This document shows positions 51,381 to 63,887 of a stretch of 64,000 nucleotides of DNA, piece by piece; positions within the stretch are counted from its first letter, which is position 1; each line of letters starts with the position of its first letter. Under the pieces are notes generated by a model that ran no database searches, was not told the origin of the DNA, and saw nothing but the letters and a program-made list of their open reading frames with translations. The DNA is taken from assembly GCF_032681285.1 (NCBI RefSeq), contig NZ_CP136336.1:3583001-3647000 (forward strand), given 5' to 3'. Position numbers and translations under genes: made by a program. The stretch is from Piscinibacter gummiphilus. Its GTDB lineage: Bacteria; Pseudomonadota; Gammaproteobacteria; Burkholderiales; Burkholderiaceae_C.

Positions 51381-52135
51381 AGCTGCAGGGCAAGGTCGCG
51401 CTCGTCACGGGCGGCGGGGGCGGCATCGGCCGTGCCACCGCACTCGCCTACCAGCGCGAAGGCGCGAAGGTTGCCGTGGCCGATCTCAACGGCGAAGCCG
51501 CACAAGCCGTCGCCGCCGAAATCGAAGCGGCTGGCGGCGAAGCCATCGCGATCGCCGTCGACGTGACCCAGTCGGCGCAGGTCGAGGCGATGGTGAAGCA
51601 GGTCGTGACGCGCTTCGGCCGGCTCGACATCGCCTTCAACAACGCCGGCATCGACATCGAGCACCTGCCGCTGCACAAGGCGACCGAAGAAGAGTTCGAC
51701 AAGCTCGTGGCCGTCAACATCAAGGGCGTGTGGCTGTGCATGAAGCACGAGATCACGCAGATGCTGGAGCAAGGCTCGGGCGGCGCCATCGTCAACACGT
51801 CGTCGGTGGGCGGTGTGATCGGTGCGGCGCGCCAGCCGGTCTACGGCGCGACCAAGCACGCCGTGCTCGGCCTCACGCGTGCCGCAGGCGTGGAGTACGC
51901 GCGCAAGGGCATCCGCGTCAACGCGGTGTGCCCCGGCATCATCGACACCGAGATGACCGAGCGCGCCATCGCCCGCGAGCCCAAGCGTGCGCCGTACATC
52001 GAGCAGGCGCACCCGATCGGCCGGCTCGGGCAGGCCGAGGAAATCGCCCGCGCGGCGGTGTTCCTCAGCTCCGAGGATGCGTCGTTCGTCGTCGGCCACC
52101 CGCTGCTGGTGGACGGCGGCATGACTGCACGCTGA
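51377..52135 (+). CDS. Short-chain dehydrogenase/reductase
   Basis: A 252-residue classical SDR: cofactor motif TGGGGGIGRATALAY, DVTQSAQV, NNAGIDIEHLPL, catalytic serine in NTSSVGGVIG and YGATKHAVLG (Tyr-X3-Lys). The C-terminal VNAVCPGIIDTEMTE loop and SSEDASFVVGHPLLVDGGMT are also typical. The cofactor is probably NAD(H), but this is weakly supported. It overlaps the ene-reductase gene by 4 bases. The ene-reductase/SDR pair could act in sequence on unsaturated carbonyl compounds. Confidence 0.92.
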   Translation: MKLQGKVALVTGGGGGIGRATALAYQREGAKVAVADLNGEAAQAVAAEIEAAGGEAIAIAVDVTQSAQVEAMVKQVVTRFGRLDIAFNNAGIDIEHLPLHKATEEEFDKLVAVNIKGVWLCMKHEITQMLEQGSGGAIVNTSSVGGVIGAARQPVYGATKHAVLGLTRAAGVEYARKGIRVNAVCPGIIDTEMTERAIAREPKRAPYIEQAHPIGRLGQAEEIARAAVFLSSEDASFVVGHPLLVDGGMTAR

Positions 52136-52173
52136 AGCGGCACAGGCGCTTCTCGCCGAAGGGCCGGGAAATC

Positions 52174-52192
52174 TCGGGCCTGCACGGCCCGA
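52174..52192 (+). other. Stem-loop after the SDR gene
   Basis: A perfect 7-bp GC-rich stem (TCGGGCC / GGCCCGA) with a 5-base loop lies 39 bases after the SDR stop. It has no following T tract, so intrinsic termination is uncertain. Confidence 0.3.
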
Positions 52193-52239
52193 AGGCGCGA
52201 GCTAGGATGGCCTCAACCCGTCCCAGCTCTTGCCCCCTC

Positions 52240-53235
52240 ATGGACAGCCTCGACCTGCAAGTCCTCACCCAGGCCCGCCAGTGGCATGCCGATGGCCACC
52301 CGGTGCGCCTGGTCACCGTGATCGAGACCTGGGGCTCGGCCCCGCGCCCGCCCGGCGCGCTGCTGGCCATGCGCGGCGACGGGCTGGTCGTCGGCTCGGT
52401 CTCGGGCGGCTGCGTGGAAGACGATCTCATCGAGCGTGTGCGCGCCGGTGAATCGATGAACAAGCCGTCCCTGGTGACCTACGGTGTGACGAAGGAAGAA
52501 GCCGCCCGCTTCGGCCTGCCTTGCGGCGGCAACCTGCGCCTGGTCCAGGAGCCGTTGAACGACGTCGCCTGGATCGACGAGGTGCTGGCCCGCACCGCCC
52601 GCCACGAACTCGTCGCCCGACGGCTCGACCTTGCCACCGGCACGGTGACCGTGGAGGCCGCCACGCGTGGCGAGGCGTTCAGCTTCGACGGCCAGGTGAT
52701 GCGCGCGCTCTTCGGCCCGCGCTGGCGCATGCTCATCATCGGCGCGGGGCAACTCTCGCGCGTGCTCGCGCAGATGGCGCTCGCACTCGACTTCGAGATC
52801 ATCTGCTGCGATCCGCGGGAGGAATACCACCTCACCTGGGACGTGCCCGGCACCACCTTCAGCACGACGATGCCCGACGACCTGGTCCAGGAACTGCAAC
52901 TCGACCCGCACAGCGCGGTGGTGGCCGTCACGCACGACCCCAAGCTCGACGACCTCGCCCTGCTCGAAGCGCTGAAATCTCCTGCGTTCTACGTCGGCGC
53001 CCTGGGCTCGCGCGGCAATACCGCCAAGCGAAAGGAACGCCTGGCTCTCTTCGACCTGTCGGCCGAAGAGATCGGACGCCTGCATGGCCCGATCGGGCTT
53101 GACCTCGGCGGGCGTACACCAGCCGAGATCGCCGTGTCCATCCTCGCGGAGATCGTCGCCGTGCGACATGGTGTGGCGCTGTCGCAGAAGAAACCCCTGT
53201 CGCACGACGCCCCCAGCTGCCAAGCTTCGAGCTGA
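52240..53235 (+). CDS. XdhC/CoxI family protein
   Basis: XdhC-type proteins bind molybdenum cofactor and help insert its sulfurated form into xanthine dehydrogenase or related enzymes. The 331 residues show the N-terminal XdhC/CoxI part (VTVIETWGSAPRPPGALLAM, GSVSGGCVEDDLIERV, FGLPCGGNLRLVQEPL). A C-terminal Rossmann-like domain follows (RWRMLIIGAGQLSRVLAQMA, AVVAVTHDPKLDDLALLEAL, YVGALGSRGNTAKRKERL, IGLDLGGRTPAEIAVSILAE). No xdhA/B or coxLMS gene is in the window, so the client is elsewhere. I chose ATG 52240; an upstream in-frame ATG at 52207 adds only a short unconvincing extension. Confidence 0.88.
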   Translation: MDSLDLQVLTQARQWHADGHPVRLVTVIETWGSAPRPPGALLAMRGDGLVVGSVSGGCVEDDLIERVRAGESMNKPSLVTYGVTKEEAARFGLPCGGNLRLVQEPLNDVAWIDEVLARTARHELVARRLDLATGTVTVEAATRGEAFSFDGQVMRALFGPRWRMLIIGAGQLSRVLAQMALALDFEIICCDPREEYHLTWDVPGTTFSTTMPDDLVQELQLDPHSAVVAVTHDPKLDDLALLEALKSPAFYVGALGSRGNTAKRKERLALFDLSAEEIGRLHGPIGLDLGGRTPAEIAVSILAEIVAVRHGVALSQKKPLSHDAPSCQASS

Positions 53236-53246
53236 TCGCCACCTGC

Positions 53247-54011
53247 ATGATCCCGTGGCTGCGCCACCCGTTCGACCCGCTGCCCGACACGCGGCTGGCC
53301 CTGCCCGCAGGTTCTGAGGCGCCAGGCCTGCTGGCGGCCGGCGGCGAACTCACCACGGCACGCCTGACCGAGGCCTACAGCAAGGGCGTATTCCCCTGGT
53401 ACAGCGAAGGCCAGCCCATCCTGTGGTGGTCGCCCGACCCACGCATGGTGCTGTTCACCGATGAATTCAAGGTCTCGCGCTCGCTGCGCAAGACACTGCG
53501 CCATTTCATCCTCGACCACCCGCGCTGCGAGATCCGAATCGACAGCGCCTTCCGCCGCGTGATCACCGCTTGCGCGAGCACCCCGCGCGACGGACAGGCG
53601 GGCACCTGGATCCTGCCGGAGATGATCGACGCCTACTGCGATTGGCATGCCGAGGGCGCCGTGCACAGCTTCGAGACCTGGGTCGACGGGCAACTCGTCG
53701 GCGGCCTCTACGGCATCAACCTCGGGAGGATGTTCTACGGCGAGTCGATGTTCTCGCACCGCACCGATGCGTCGAAGATCGCCACCGCCGCGATGGTGGC
53801 CTTCTGCCGCGCACACGACATCCACCTCATCGACTGCCAGCAGCGCACGCGGCACCTGGCGTCGCTCGGTGCACGCGAGATCCCTCGCGAGGAGTTCGAG
53901 CGCAGCATCGCCAGGTACACGTCGCAGCCGGCGGTGCGTGACTGGACCTTCCGGCCCGCGCTGTGGCAAGAGGTGCTGGGCGACGACTCGGGCGAAGCGC
54001 CGCGGTCCTGA
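53247..54011 (+). CDS. aat: Leucyl/phenylalanyl-tRNA-protein transferase
   Basis: Adds leucine or phenylalanine from tRNA to proteins with N-terminal Arg or Lys, marking them for ClpS/ClpAP degradation (bacterial N-end rule). The 254 residues match Aat: PGLLAAGGELTTARLTEAYS, GVFPWYSEGQPILWWSPDPR, AYCDWHAEGAVHSFETWVDG, YGINLGRMFYGESMFSHRTD, LIDCQQRTRHLASLGAREIP. It begins 11 bases after xdhC. The arginyltransferase gene (bpt) of the same pathway is 1.4 kb downstream, beyond an acyltransferase gene. Confidence 0.96.
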   Translation: MIPWLRHPFDPLPDTRLALPAGSEAPGLLAAGGELTTARLTEAYSKGVFPWYSEGQPILWWSPDPRMVLFTDEFKVSRSLRKTLRHFILDHPRCEIRIDSAFRRVITACASTPRDGQAGTWILPEMIDAYCDWHAEGAVHSFETWVDGQLVGGLYGINLGRMFYGESMFSHRTDASKIATAAMVAFCRAHDIHLIDCQQRTRHLASLGAREIPREEFERSIARYTSQPAVRDWTFRPALWQEVLGDDSGEAPRS

Positions 54012-54037
54012 CATCCTCTGGGGCGCGCGTCTCGGCA

Positions 54038-54065
54038 GCCCCCGGCAAGCCCTCAGCTTGGGGGC
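54038..54065 (+). terminator. Possible terminator hairpin after aat
   Basis: A GC-rich hairpin: GCCCC pairs with GGGGC and CAAGC with GCTTG around a 5-base loop (CCTCA), with a 3-base bulge. No T tract follows, so it may be a weak or Rho-assisted stop. Confidence 0.3.
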
Positions 54066-54098
54066 ACCGGGGCGGGGGGAAATCGCCGAAGATGCCGT

Positions 54099-55280
54099 GT
54101 GTCCGCGCACGAAGACCTCCACCACCGCTTTGCCGCCCTCGACGGCATCCGCGGCATCGCCATCTTGAGCGTGGTGATCTACCACGCCACCATGACGCTG
54201 GGCCATGACTTCGAACCCATCCAGTTCCTGCTCTCGGCAGGGCACACCGGATGGCTCGGCGTGGAGGTGTTCTTCGCGCTGTCGGGCTTCCTCATCACCC
54301 GCATCCTGCTGAAGAACCGGCACGCACCGGCGCGCGAATACTTCGGCACGTTCTACTACCGGCGCGCGCTGCGCATCTTGCCGCTGTACTTCGGCGTGCT
54401 GGCCATCATCTGGGTCGTCTCGGTCGCCCTGCCGCACCTCAACCCGCAAGGGGCCGCCAAGTTCCTCGACCAGCAATGGTGGTTCTGGCTGCACGCGGCC
54501 AACATGTCGCGCGAGTTCCATGGTGCCCACATGCCGGCGCTCGAATTCGGCTACTTCGAGCTGTCCCACTTCTGGACGCTGGCGGTCGAAGAACACTTCT
54601 ACCTCTTCTGGCCGCTGCTGGTGTTCACGCTGTCAGTGCGCAACCTCGCCCTTTCGGCGATCGTCATCGTGCTGCTCTCGATGGCGCTGCGCACCGGCCT
54701 GCTGCATACGGAAGAACCTTGGATCAACGCCGTGCTGGCCACGCCCAAGCATCTGGCAGGCCTGGCACTTGGCGGCTTGGCCGCCGTGTGGCTGCACTGC
54801 AGGCCGGCGGGCTCGATCACGCCGGTGGTGCGGCGCGGCACCTGGGCCCTGGTGTCGCTGGTGGTCCTGGCATGCCTGCTCATTCCGGTGTCGGAGCAGG
54901 ACGGCGCCTTCGATGCCGGCGTGGCCCTTCTCACGGCGCTGGCTACCGCGTGCGCAGCGCTGTGGGTGACCACCGATCCGTCGGCGCGGCTCGGCCACTG
55001 GCTCAGCCACCCGGTGCTCGTTACCTACGGCAAGTACAGCTACGGCATCTACGTCTTCCACTACCTGCTCGGCCCGCTCGCGCGCCGGGCGGAACTCTCC
55101 ACTTGGCCCGGGGGCTACACGCTGGGCATCGTCTGGTACGTGGCCCTGTCGCTCGTGGTGCCCCTGCTGGTGGCGATGGTGAGCTACCGCTACTGGGAAG
55201 CACCGTGGCTCAGGCTGAAGGACCGCCGCGACTACCGCCCCGACGCGCCACCCTCGGTGCCGCCGGTAGCCCCGGCCTGA
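54099..55280 (+). CDS. Acyltransferase 3 family membrane protein
   Basis: A 393-residue inner-membrane acyltransferase of the AT3/OafA group, which usually O-acetylates cell-surface polysaccharides or lipid A. About 10 membrane helices are present. The family motifs are at the N-terminus: [18 protein letters not shown] with the catalytic His, [19 protein letters not shown] and [33 protein letters not shown] is also typical. The start is a GTG at 54099. It separates aat from bpt, genes that are often adjacent in related bacteria. The target is unknown. Confidence 0.9.
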   Translation: MSAHEDLHHRFAALDGIRGIAILSVVIYHATMTLGHDFEPIQFLLSAGHTGWLGVEVFFALSGFLITRILLKNRHAPAREYFGTFYYRRALRILPLYFGVLAIIWVVSVALPHLNPQGAAKFLDQQWWFWLHAANMSREFHGAHMPALEFGYFELSHFWTLAVEEHFYLFWPLLVFTLSVRNLALSAIVIVLLSMALRTGLLHTEEPWINAVLATPKHLAGLALGGLAAVWLHCRPAGSITPVVRRGTWALVSLVVLACLLIPVSEQDGAFDAGVALLTALATACAALWVTTDPSARLGHWLSHPVLVTYGKYSYGIYVFHYLLGPLARRAELSTWPGGYTLGIVWYVALSLVVPLLVAMVSYRYWEAPWLRLKDRRDYRPDAPPSVPPVAPA

Positions 55281-55396
55281 CCGCCCAGCCCTGCCTGCAC
55301 CGTGGGTTACGGCAGCTTCGGCATCTGGCGAATGGACCTATCATCCAACGACAAGAGCGCTGCAGACGCTGCGGTGCTTCTGGAGGAAGCCGGCCC

Positions 55397-56140
55397 GTGA
55401 CCCACCCGAAAGAGCTGCCGCTCTCGTCGATCCAGTTCTACGCCACCGCGCCTTACCCGTGCAGCTACATCGCGGGTCGCATGGCGCGCTCGCAGGTCGC
55501 CACCCCCAGCCACCTCATCCACGCCGACGCGTATTCGGGCCTCGTCGCCAACGGCTTTCGCCGCAGCGGCATGTTCACCTACCGGCCCTTCTGCGACGGC
55601 TGCCGCGCCTGCGTGCCGCTGCGCATCCCGGTCAAGAACTTCGAGCCCACGCGCAGCCAGAAGCGCGCCTGGAAGCAACACGGCAACCTGCAGGCCCGCG
55701 TCCTGCGCCTGTGCTTCGTGCCCGAGCACTACCAGCTCTACCTGCGCTACCAGGCCGGGCGCCACAGCGGCGGCGGCATGGACAACGATTCGGTCGACCA
55801 GTACACCCAGTTCCTGCTGCAAAGCCGCGTGAACTCGCGCCTCGTCGAGTTTCGCGAGCCGCCCGCGGCCGACGGCACGCTGGGCGCGCTCAAGATGGTG
55901 TCGATCCTCGACATCCTCAACGACGGGCTGTCGGCGGTCTACACCTTCTACGAGCCTGAGCCGCGCACGAGCTACGGCACCTACAACGTGATGTGGCAGA
56001 TCGAGCAGACCCGACTGCTCAAGCTCAAGCACGTGTACCTGGGCTACTGGATCAACGACAGCGACAAGATGTCGTACAAGGCCCAGTTCAGGCCGCACGA
56101 GGTGCTGGTGAACGAGCGCTGGATGCCCGCTCAGGGCTGA
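55397..56140 (+). CDS. bpt: Arginyltransferase (bacterial R-transferase Bpt)
   Basis: Bpt/Ate-type transferase that adds leucine or arginine-class residues to acidic N-termini in the N-end rule pathway. The 247 residues carry the conserved N-terminal cysteine region ([20 protein letters not shown], then [20 protein letters not shown] with C-X2-C) and [20 protein letters not shown] with [19 protein letters not shown] near the end. The start is a GTG preceded by a GGAGGAAG ribosome site. Its 3' end overlaps the convergent VOC gene by 10 bases. It forms a functional pair with aat at 53247. Confidence 0.95.
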   Translation: MTHPKELPLSSIQFYATAPYPCSYIAGRMARSQVATPSHLIHADAYSGLVANGFRRSGMFTYRPFCDGCRACVPLRIPVKNFEPTRSQKRAWKQHGNLQARVLRLCFVPEHYQLYLRYQAGRHSGGGMDNDSVDQYTQFLLQSRVNSRLVEFREPPAADGTLGALKMVSILDILNDGLSAVYTFYEPEPRTSYGTYNVMWQIEQTRLLKLKHVYLGYWINDSDKMSYKAQFRPHEVLVNERWMPAQG

Positions 56141-56895
56141 GCGCGGCGCGGCAGCATCCGCACGCCGCAGAAATCGAAGCCGCCGTCTTCCACCGCGAGC
56201 CCTTCGCCGCGCGCCGCGGCCAGCACCGCTTCAGGGGTTTGCACCTCGACGTGCACCGCCGCCAGCCGCTCCGGCGTGCCGGGCCGGAAGCGCACACCGC
56301 CCAGGTCGAAACGCAGCACGGTCGCGTCGTCATCGTCGACGCCGATCGGCACGTCGATGATGCGGGCCCAGTGCACGGCCAAGCCGTTCACGTCGGGTGT
56401 TTCGACGTCGACCCATGGGATACCGGCCACGCGGTCAAGCCGCTGGTGCTCGCGCCAGTGTGGGCCGGCGGGCCAGTAGGCGCCGTCGAGTTGCTCGTTG
56501 CCGTCGCTGCGGTCGAATTCGAGCATGGTGGCGCGCGCGTCGCGAGGGTGGAGCTGGATGCCGTGAAACCCGGGCACGCTCATCGTGTTCGCGATGCGCA
56601 CGCCGAGCGATTCGACCAGCGCTTGCCGCCGCTCGGGGTCACGCGTGTCGAAGATGGCCATGTAGCCGCCGCGCCCGCCGCTGCGTTCGAGAAAGCGGCC
56701 GGCCGCGGTGCCGTCGCGCGTGGGCGCGACGATCTCGAGGAACTGGTGGCCGAAGACGAAGAGCGCGTTCACGAGGCCGTATTTCGCCACGGCCTCGTCA
56801 CGGTGGCAGACCTCGAGGCCGAAGATGCGGCGCACCAGGGCTTCGGCCGGTGCGAGTTCGGGCGCCACGAGGCAGATCTGTCGAAGTCTCAACAT
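56131..56895 (-). CDS. VOC family protein (glyoxalase-like domain)
   Basis: A 254-residue protein of the vicinal oxygen chelate superfamily, which includes glyoxalases, extradiol dioxygenases and resistance proteins. The first module starts [20 protein letters not shown] and includes [21 protein letters not shown] second, more divergent module contains [20 protein letters not shown]. Metal ligands are not clearly identifiable, so the reaction is unknown. I use ATG 56895; the much longer frame upstream (to 59550) is an antisense shadow of mutS. Confidence 0.8.
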   Translation of the reverse strand: MLRLRQICLVAPELAPAEALVRRIFGLEVCHRDEAVAKYGLVNALFVFGHQFLEIVAPTRDGTAAGRFLERSGGRGGYMAIFDTRDPERRQALVESLGVRIANTMSVPGFHGIQLHPRDARATMLEFDRSDGNEQLDGAYWPAGPHWREHQRLDRVAGIPWVDVETPDVNGLAVHWARIIDVPIGVDDDDATVLRFDLGGVRFRPGTPERLAAVHVEVQTPEAVLAAARGEGLAVEDGGFDFCGVRMLPRRAQP

Positions 56896-56961
56896 GGGCC
56901 GGCAGCATAGGGCGGGGCCGCTCTGTGGACAATACGCGGCTGACCTCAGCGCCCGCCCCGC

Positions 56962-59568
56962 ATGAACACCGCCACCCTGGCCTCCGACCTGGCCCATCAC
57001 ACGCCGATGATGCAGCAGTACCTCCGCATCAAGGCGGAGCATCCGGACACGCTCGTGTTCTACCGGATGGGCGATTTCTACGAACTCTTCTTCGACGACG
57101 CCCGCCGCGCCAACAAGCTGCTCGACATCACGCTCACCCAGCGCGGCCAGAGCGGCGGCGAGCCGGTGGTGATGGCCGGGGTGCCGGTCCATTCGGTCGA
57201 GAGCTATCTCGCCAAGCTCATCAAACTTGGCGAAGCGGTGGCGATTGCCGAGCAGGTGGGCGACGTGGCCACGGCCAAGGGGCCGGTGGAACGCAAGGTG
57301 GTGCGGGTGGTGACGCCGGGCACCGTGACCGACACCGAGTTGCTGGCCGACAAGCGCGATGCGCTGCTGATGGCGCTGTCGCAGCAAACCAAGCGCGGTG
57401 TGGTGAGCTATGGCCTCGCGTGGCTGGGCGTGTCGAACGGCCAGCTCGGCATCACCGAGTGCAACGAGCGCGAGCTGGCCGGCTGGCTGTCGCGGCTCAA
57501 TGCGGCCGAGGTGCTGGTGGCACGCGACCAGGTGCCTGCGGCCCTCACCGCCTCGCGCATCGCCATCACCCACCGGCCCGACTGGCAGTTCGACGCCACG
57601 CTCGGCGTGCGCAAGCTCTGCGAGCAATTGCGCGTGGCGAGCCTTGCCGGCTACAACGCCCAAGACCTCGCCTGTGCCCACGCCGCCGCGGCAGCGCTGC
57701 TGAGCTACGCCGAACACACGCAAGGCCAAGCGCTCGCCCACGTTCGCACCTTGACGGTCGAACGCGCGAGCGACCTGCTCGACCTGCCGCCCACCACCCA
57801 CCGCAACCTCGAACTCACCCAGACGCTGCGCGGCGACGACGCCCCCACGCTGCTCTCGCTGCTCGACACCTGCCGTACCGGCATGGGAAGCCGCGCACTG
57901 CGCCACTGGCTCACCCACCCGCTGCGCGAGCGGCAGGTGGCGATGCAGCGGCACGACGCGATCGAGGTGCTGATCCAGCGTTCGCCGGAGGCCCTGCGCG
58001 AAGCCTTGCGCCACGTCAGCGACGTCGAGCGCATCACCGCGCGCATCGCGCTGCGCCAGGTGCGCCCACGCGAGTTGACCGGCCTGCGCGCCACGCTGCA
58101 AGGCTTGCCAGCCCTTCGCTCGCTGGTGCCGCAGGGCCAGGCGCTGCTGCTCAACATGCTGGCCGAAGCCATGAGCCCGGCGCCTGGGATTGAGGCACTG
58201 CTGCGCGCCGCCATCGCCGACGAACCTGCGGTGCTGCTGCGTGACGGCGGCGTCATCGCCGCCGGCTACGACCGTGACCTCGACGAACTCCGCGGCATCA
58301 GCCAGAACTGCGACGCTTACCTGCTCGACCTCGAAGCCCGTGAACGCACCCGCACCGGCATTGCCAACCTGCGCGTGCAATACAACAAGGTGCACGGCTT
58401 CTACATCGAGGTGACGCAAGGCCAGGCCAGCAAGGTGCCGATGGACTACCAGCGCCGCCAGACGCTGAAGAACGCCGAGCGCTTCATCACGCCGGAGCTG
58501 AAGGCCTTCGAAGACAAGGCCCTCTCGGCGCAAGACCGCTCGCTGGCCCGCGAGAAGATGCTTTACGAGGCGGTGATCGACCAGCTTCAGACCCACCTCG
58601 ACGAGCTCGGCGGCCTCGCCCGTGCGCTGGCGAGCCTCGATGCACTGGCGGCGCTGGCCGAACGCGCCCACACGCTCAACTGGTGCCGCCCGCAGTTCGT
58701 GCGCGAGCCCTGCATCGACATCACCGCCGGCCGCCACCCGGTCGTGGAAGCGCGTCTGGCCGAGACCGGCGGTGGCAACTTCATGGCCAACGACTGCCGG
58801 CTCGATGCGGCCCGCAAGATGCTCGTCATCACCGGTCCTAACATGGGCGGCAAGAGCACCTTCATGCGCCAGGTGGCGCTGATCGTGCTGCTGGCGGCGA
58901 TCGGCTCCTTCGTGCCCGCCACCGAGTGCCGGCTCGGGCCCATCGACGCGATCCACACGCGCATCGGCGCAGCCGACGACCTGGCGAATGCGCAGTCGAC
59001 CTTCATGCTGGAAATGACCGAGGCCGCGGCCATCGTGCACAGCGCCACCGAGCAGTCGCTGGTCTTGATGGACGAGATCGGGCGCGGCACCTCGACCTTC
59101 GACGGTCTCGCACTCGCCGGCGCCATAGCCAGCCAGCTGCACGACCGGAATCGCTCGTTCACCCTCTTCGCCACGCACTATTTCGAGCTGACCGAGTTCC
59201 CCGTCAAGCACACGCAGGCGCTCAACGTGCACGTGTCGGCGGCCGAAAGTGGCGACGACATCGTCTTCCTGCACGACATCCAGCCCGGCCCTGCGAGCCG
59301 CAGCTATGGCGTGCAAGTGGCACGCCTGGCGGGCATGCCCGCCGTGCTGGTTCGGCAGGCGCGCGCCGCGCTGGAAGCGCTCGAAGCGCAGCAGAAGGCG
59401 AGCGACGCGCAGATCGATCTCTTCGCAGCACCCGCCGCGCCGGCAGAAATCGAGGCTTCCGCCGTGGACAAGGCCTTGGCCGCGATCAATCCCGATATGC
59501 TGTCGCCGAAGGAAGCGCTGGACGCGCTCTATCGCCTGAAGTCTCTCCAAGAAAGCAGCAAGACATGA
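56962..59568 (+). CDS. mutS: DNA mismatch repair protein MutS
   Basis: MutS recognises mismatched bases and starts repair with MutL. The 868 residues have the mismatch-binding N-terminus ([14 protein letters not shown], with the F-X-E motif), the lever domains, and the C-terminal ATPase: Walker [11 protein letters not shown] (T624-T633), [18 protein letters not shown] and [16 protein letters not shown] (signature/Walker B), then THYFELTEF. The length is normal. It lies divergent from the VOC gene, and its stop overlaps the start of the Anbu-like peptidase by 4 bases (ATGA). Confidence 0.98.
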   Translation: MNTATLASDLAHHTPMMQQYLRIKAEHPDTLVFYRMGDFYELFFDDARRANKLLDITLTQRGQSGGEPVVMAGVPVHSVESYLAKLIKLGEAVAIAEQVGDVATAKGPVERKVVRVVTPGTVTDTELLADKRDALLMALSQQTKRGVVSYGLAWLGVSNGQLGITECNERELAGWLSRLNAAEVLVARDQVPAALTASRIAITHRPDWQFDATLGVRKLCEQLRVASLAGYNAQDLACAHAAAAALLSYAEHTQGQALAHVRTLTVERASDLLDLPPTTHRNLELTQTLRGDDAPTLLSLLDTCRTGMGSRALRHWLTHPLRERQVAMQRHDAIEVLIQRSPEALREALRHVSDVERITARIALRQVRPRELTGLRATLQGLPALRSLVPQGQALLLNMLAEAMSPAPGIEALLRAAIADEPAVLLRDGGVIAAGYDRDLDELRGISQNCDAYLLDLEARERTRTGIANLRVQYNKVHGFYIEVTQGQASKVPMDYQRRQTLKNAERFITPELKAFEDKALSAQDRSLAREKMLYEAVIDQLQTHLDELGGLARALASLDALAALAERAHTLNWCRPQFVREPCIDITAGRHPVVEARLAETGGGNFMANDCRLDAARKMLVITGPNMGGKSTFMRQVALIVLLAAIGSFVPATECRLGPIDAIHTRIGAADDLANAQSTFMLEMTEAAAIVHSATEQSLVLMDEIGRGTSTFDGLALAGAIASQLHDRNRSFTLFATHYFELTEFPVKHTQALNVHVSAAESGDDIVFLHDIQPGPASRSYGVQVARLAGMPAVLVRQARAALEALEAQQKASDAQIDLFAAPAAPAEIEASAVDKALAAINPDMLSPKEALDALYRLKSLQESSKT

Positions 59569-60395
59569 CGTACTGCGTGGGCATCAAGCTCGATGCCGGC
59601 CTGGTCTTTCTCTCGGACTCGCGCACCAACGCGGGCCTGGATGCGATCAGCACTTTCCGCAAGATGATGGTCTACGAGAAGCCGAGCGACCGTTTCATGG
59701 TGCTGCTCTCGGCCGGCAACCTGTCGATCTCGCAATCGGTGCGCGAGATCCTGCAGGTCGAGAAACTCGACAACGGCCCGGACGAGCCCCCGCTCACCAT
59801 CTGGAACGCGAAGAGCATGTTCGATGCCGTGCGCGTGCTCGGCAGCGCCGTGCGTCGCGTCTACGACCAGGACGGCCCCTCGCTGCGCGCTGCCGGCATC
59901 GACTTCAACGCCTCGATGATCTTCGGCGGCCAGATCGCGGGCGAGGCGATGCGGCTCTTCCTCGTCTACTCGGCCGGCAATTTCATCGAAGCCACGCGCG
60001 AGACCTGCTTCTTCCAGGTGGGCGAGTCGAAGTACGGCAAGCCGGTGCTCGATCGCATGATCACCCCGCATACACCGCTCGACGAAGCCGCCAAGTGCGC
60101 GCTGGTGTCGATGGATTCCACGCTCAAGTCGAATCTCTCGGTCGGCTTGCCGCTCGACCTGCTCGTCTACGAAGCCGACCGGCTGCAGAGCGACCAGATG
60201 GTCTGCATCGACGAGCACAACCCCTATTTCCACATGATCCGCAACACCTGGGGCCAGAAGCTGCGCCAGGTGTTCGAGTCGATCGAAGACCCGCACTGGG
60301 AAAGTGGCGGCACCACCGCCTACCCGCTGGTGGTGCGCTCGGGCCGATTCGAGCCCATGCGCAAGATCACCAACGCCAGCGAGAAGATGATCTGA
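59565..60395 (+). CDS. Proteasome-type (Anbu/BPH-like) peptidase
   Basis: Anbu proteins are bacterial relatives of the proteasome beta subunit that form open rings. The 276 residues begin [20 protein letters not shown], giving an N-terminal threonine nucleophile (T2) after methionine removal. They continue with [33 protein letters not shown] and [20 protein letters not shown], all typical of the family. Anbu is often encoded with transglutaminase-like and ATP-grasp genes; here its neighbours are mutS (4-base overlap) and an alpha/beta hydrolase. Its substrate is unknown, and activity has been hard to show for the family. Confidence 0.9.
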   Translation: MTYCVGIKLDAGLVFLSDSRTNAGLDAISTFRKMMVYEKPSDRFMVLLSAGNLSISQSVREILQVEKLDNGPDEPPLTIWNAKSMFDAVRVLGSAVRRVYDQDGPSLRAAGIDFNASMIFGGQIAGEAMRLFLVYSAGNFIEATRETCFFQVGESKYGKPVLDRMITPHTPLDEAAKCALVSMDSTLKSNLSVGLPLDLLVYEADRLQSDQMVCIDEHNPYFHMIRNTWGQKLRQVFESIEDPHWESGGTTAYPLVVRSGRFEPMRKITNASEKMI

Positions 60396-60396
60396 C

Positions 60397-61239
60397 ATGG
60401 CTCGCAAGCACGCCGGCACCATCGTCTTCTCGCACGCCAACAGTTTCCCAGCCGGCACGTACCGGGTGCTCTTCGAGGCGTGGAAGAAGGCCGGCTACAC
60501 AGTCCTCGCCGTCGAGAAATACGGCCACGACCCGAAGTACCCGGTGACCAACCACTGGCCGCGCCTGCGTGATCAGCTGGTGCACTTCGCCGAGGCCAAG
60601 GCCAAGGAACCGGCCTTCTTCGTCGGCCATTCCCTGGGCGGCTTTCTGAGCCTGCTCGCCGCCGCCAAGCAGCCCGACCTCGCCCGCGGCGTCGTGATGC
60701 TGGATTCGCCCGTGATCGGCGGCCTGCTCACCCCGACCATCCAGTTCGCCAAGCTCACCGGCCTGGGCATGCAGTTCTCGCCGGGTGCGATCTCTCGCCG
60801 CCGCCGCGACCACTGGCCGAACCGAGAGGCCGCACACCGGCATTTCGCGAGCAAGGATTCCTTTGCCCGCTGGGACCCGCGCGTGCTCGAGGACTACATC
60901 GCCTGCGGCATCGAGGACGCCCGCCCTCCGATGGAACCCGGCGTGACGCTCGCCTTCCGCCGCGAGGTCGAGACCGACATCTACAACACCCTGGCGCACG
61001 ACATCCCCGGCTTCCTGCGCCGCCACCCATTGCGGCACCCGCTGGCTTTCATCGGTGGCACGCAATCGACCGAGGTGAAGCGCGTGGGCATGCACGCCAC
61101 CGAGCGGCTGGCCAACGGCCGGGTGTCGTGGATCGAGGGCGAGCACCTCTTCCCGTTCGAGCGGCCTGACGAGACCTCGGCCGAGGTGTTGCGCTGGCTC
61201 AAGGTGCTCGCCGGGCTGCACTCGCCCGTCGAAGCCTGA
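60397..61239 (+). CDS. Alpha/beta hydrolase
   Basis: A 280-residue cytoplasmic hydrolase: early strand GTIVFSHANSFPAGTYR, nucleophile elbow FFVGHSLGGFLSLL (GXSXG), and a late histidine in WIEGEHLFPFERPDET. A candidate acid lies near residue 243. It resembles esterases or thioesterases; the substrate is unknown. It starts one base after the Anbu-like gene, so the three genes mutS, peptidase and hydrolase may be co-transcribed. Confidence 0.85.
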   Translation: MARKHAGTIVFSHANSFPAGTYRVLFEAWKKAGYTVLAVEKYGHDPKYPVTNHWPRLRDQLVHFAEAKAKEPAFFVGHSLGGFLSLLAAAKQPDLARGVVMLDSPVIGGLLTPTIQFAKLTGLGMQFSPGAISRRRRDHWPNREAAHRHFASKDSFARWDPRVLEDYIACGIEDARPPMEPGVTLAFRREVETDIYNTLAHDIPGFLRRHPLRHPLAFIGGTQSTEVKRVGMHATERLANGRVSWIEGEHLFPFERPDETSAEVLRWLKVLAGLHSPVEA

Positions 61240-61265
61240 GCGCGCCGCGAGCACCCGGGCGTTGA

Positions 61266-63877
<2,612 letters not shown>

Positions 63878-63887
63878 AACCCCGACG

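Noticed and set aside
56896..59550. Minus-strand extension of the VOC gene to over 1100 residues
   Set aside because: The added part is antisense to mutS and lacks homology-like features; the VOC domain starts properly at ATG 56895.
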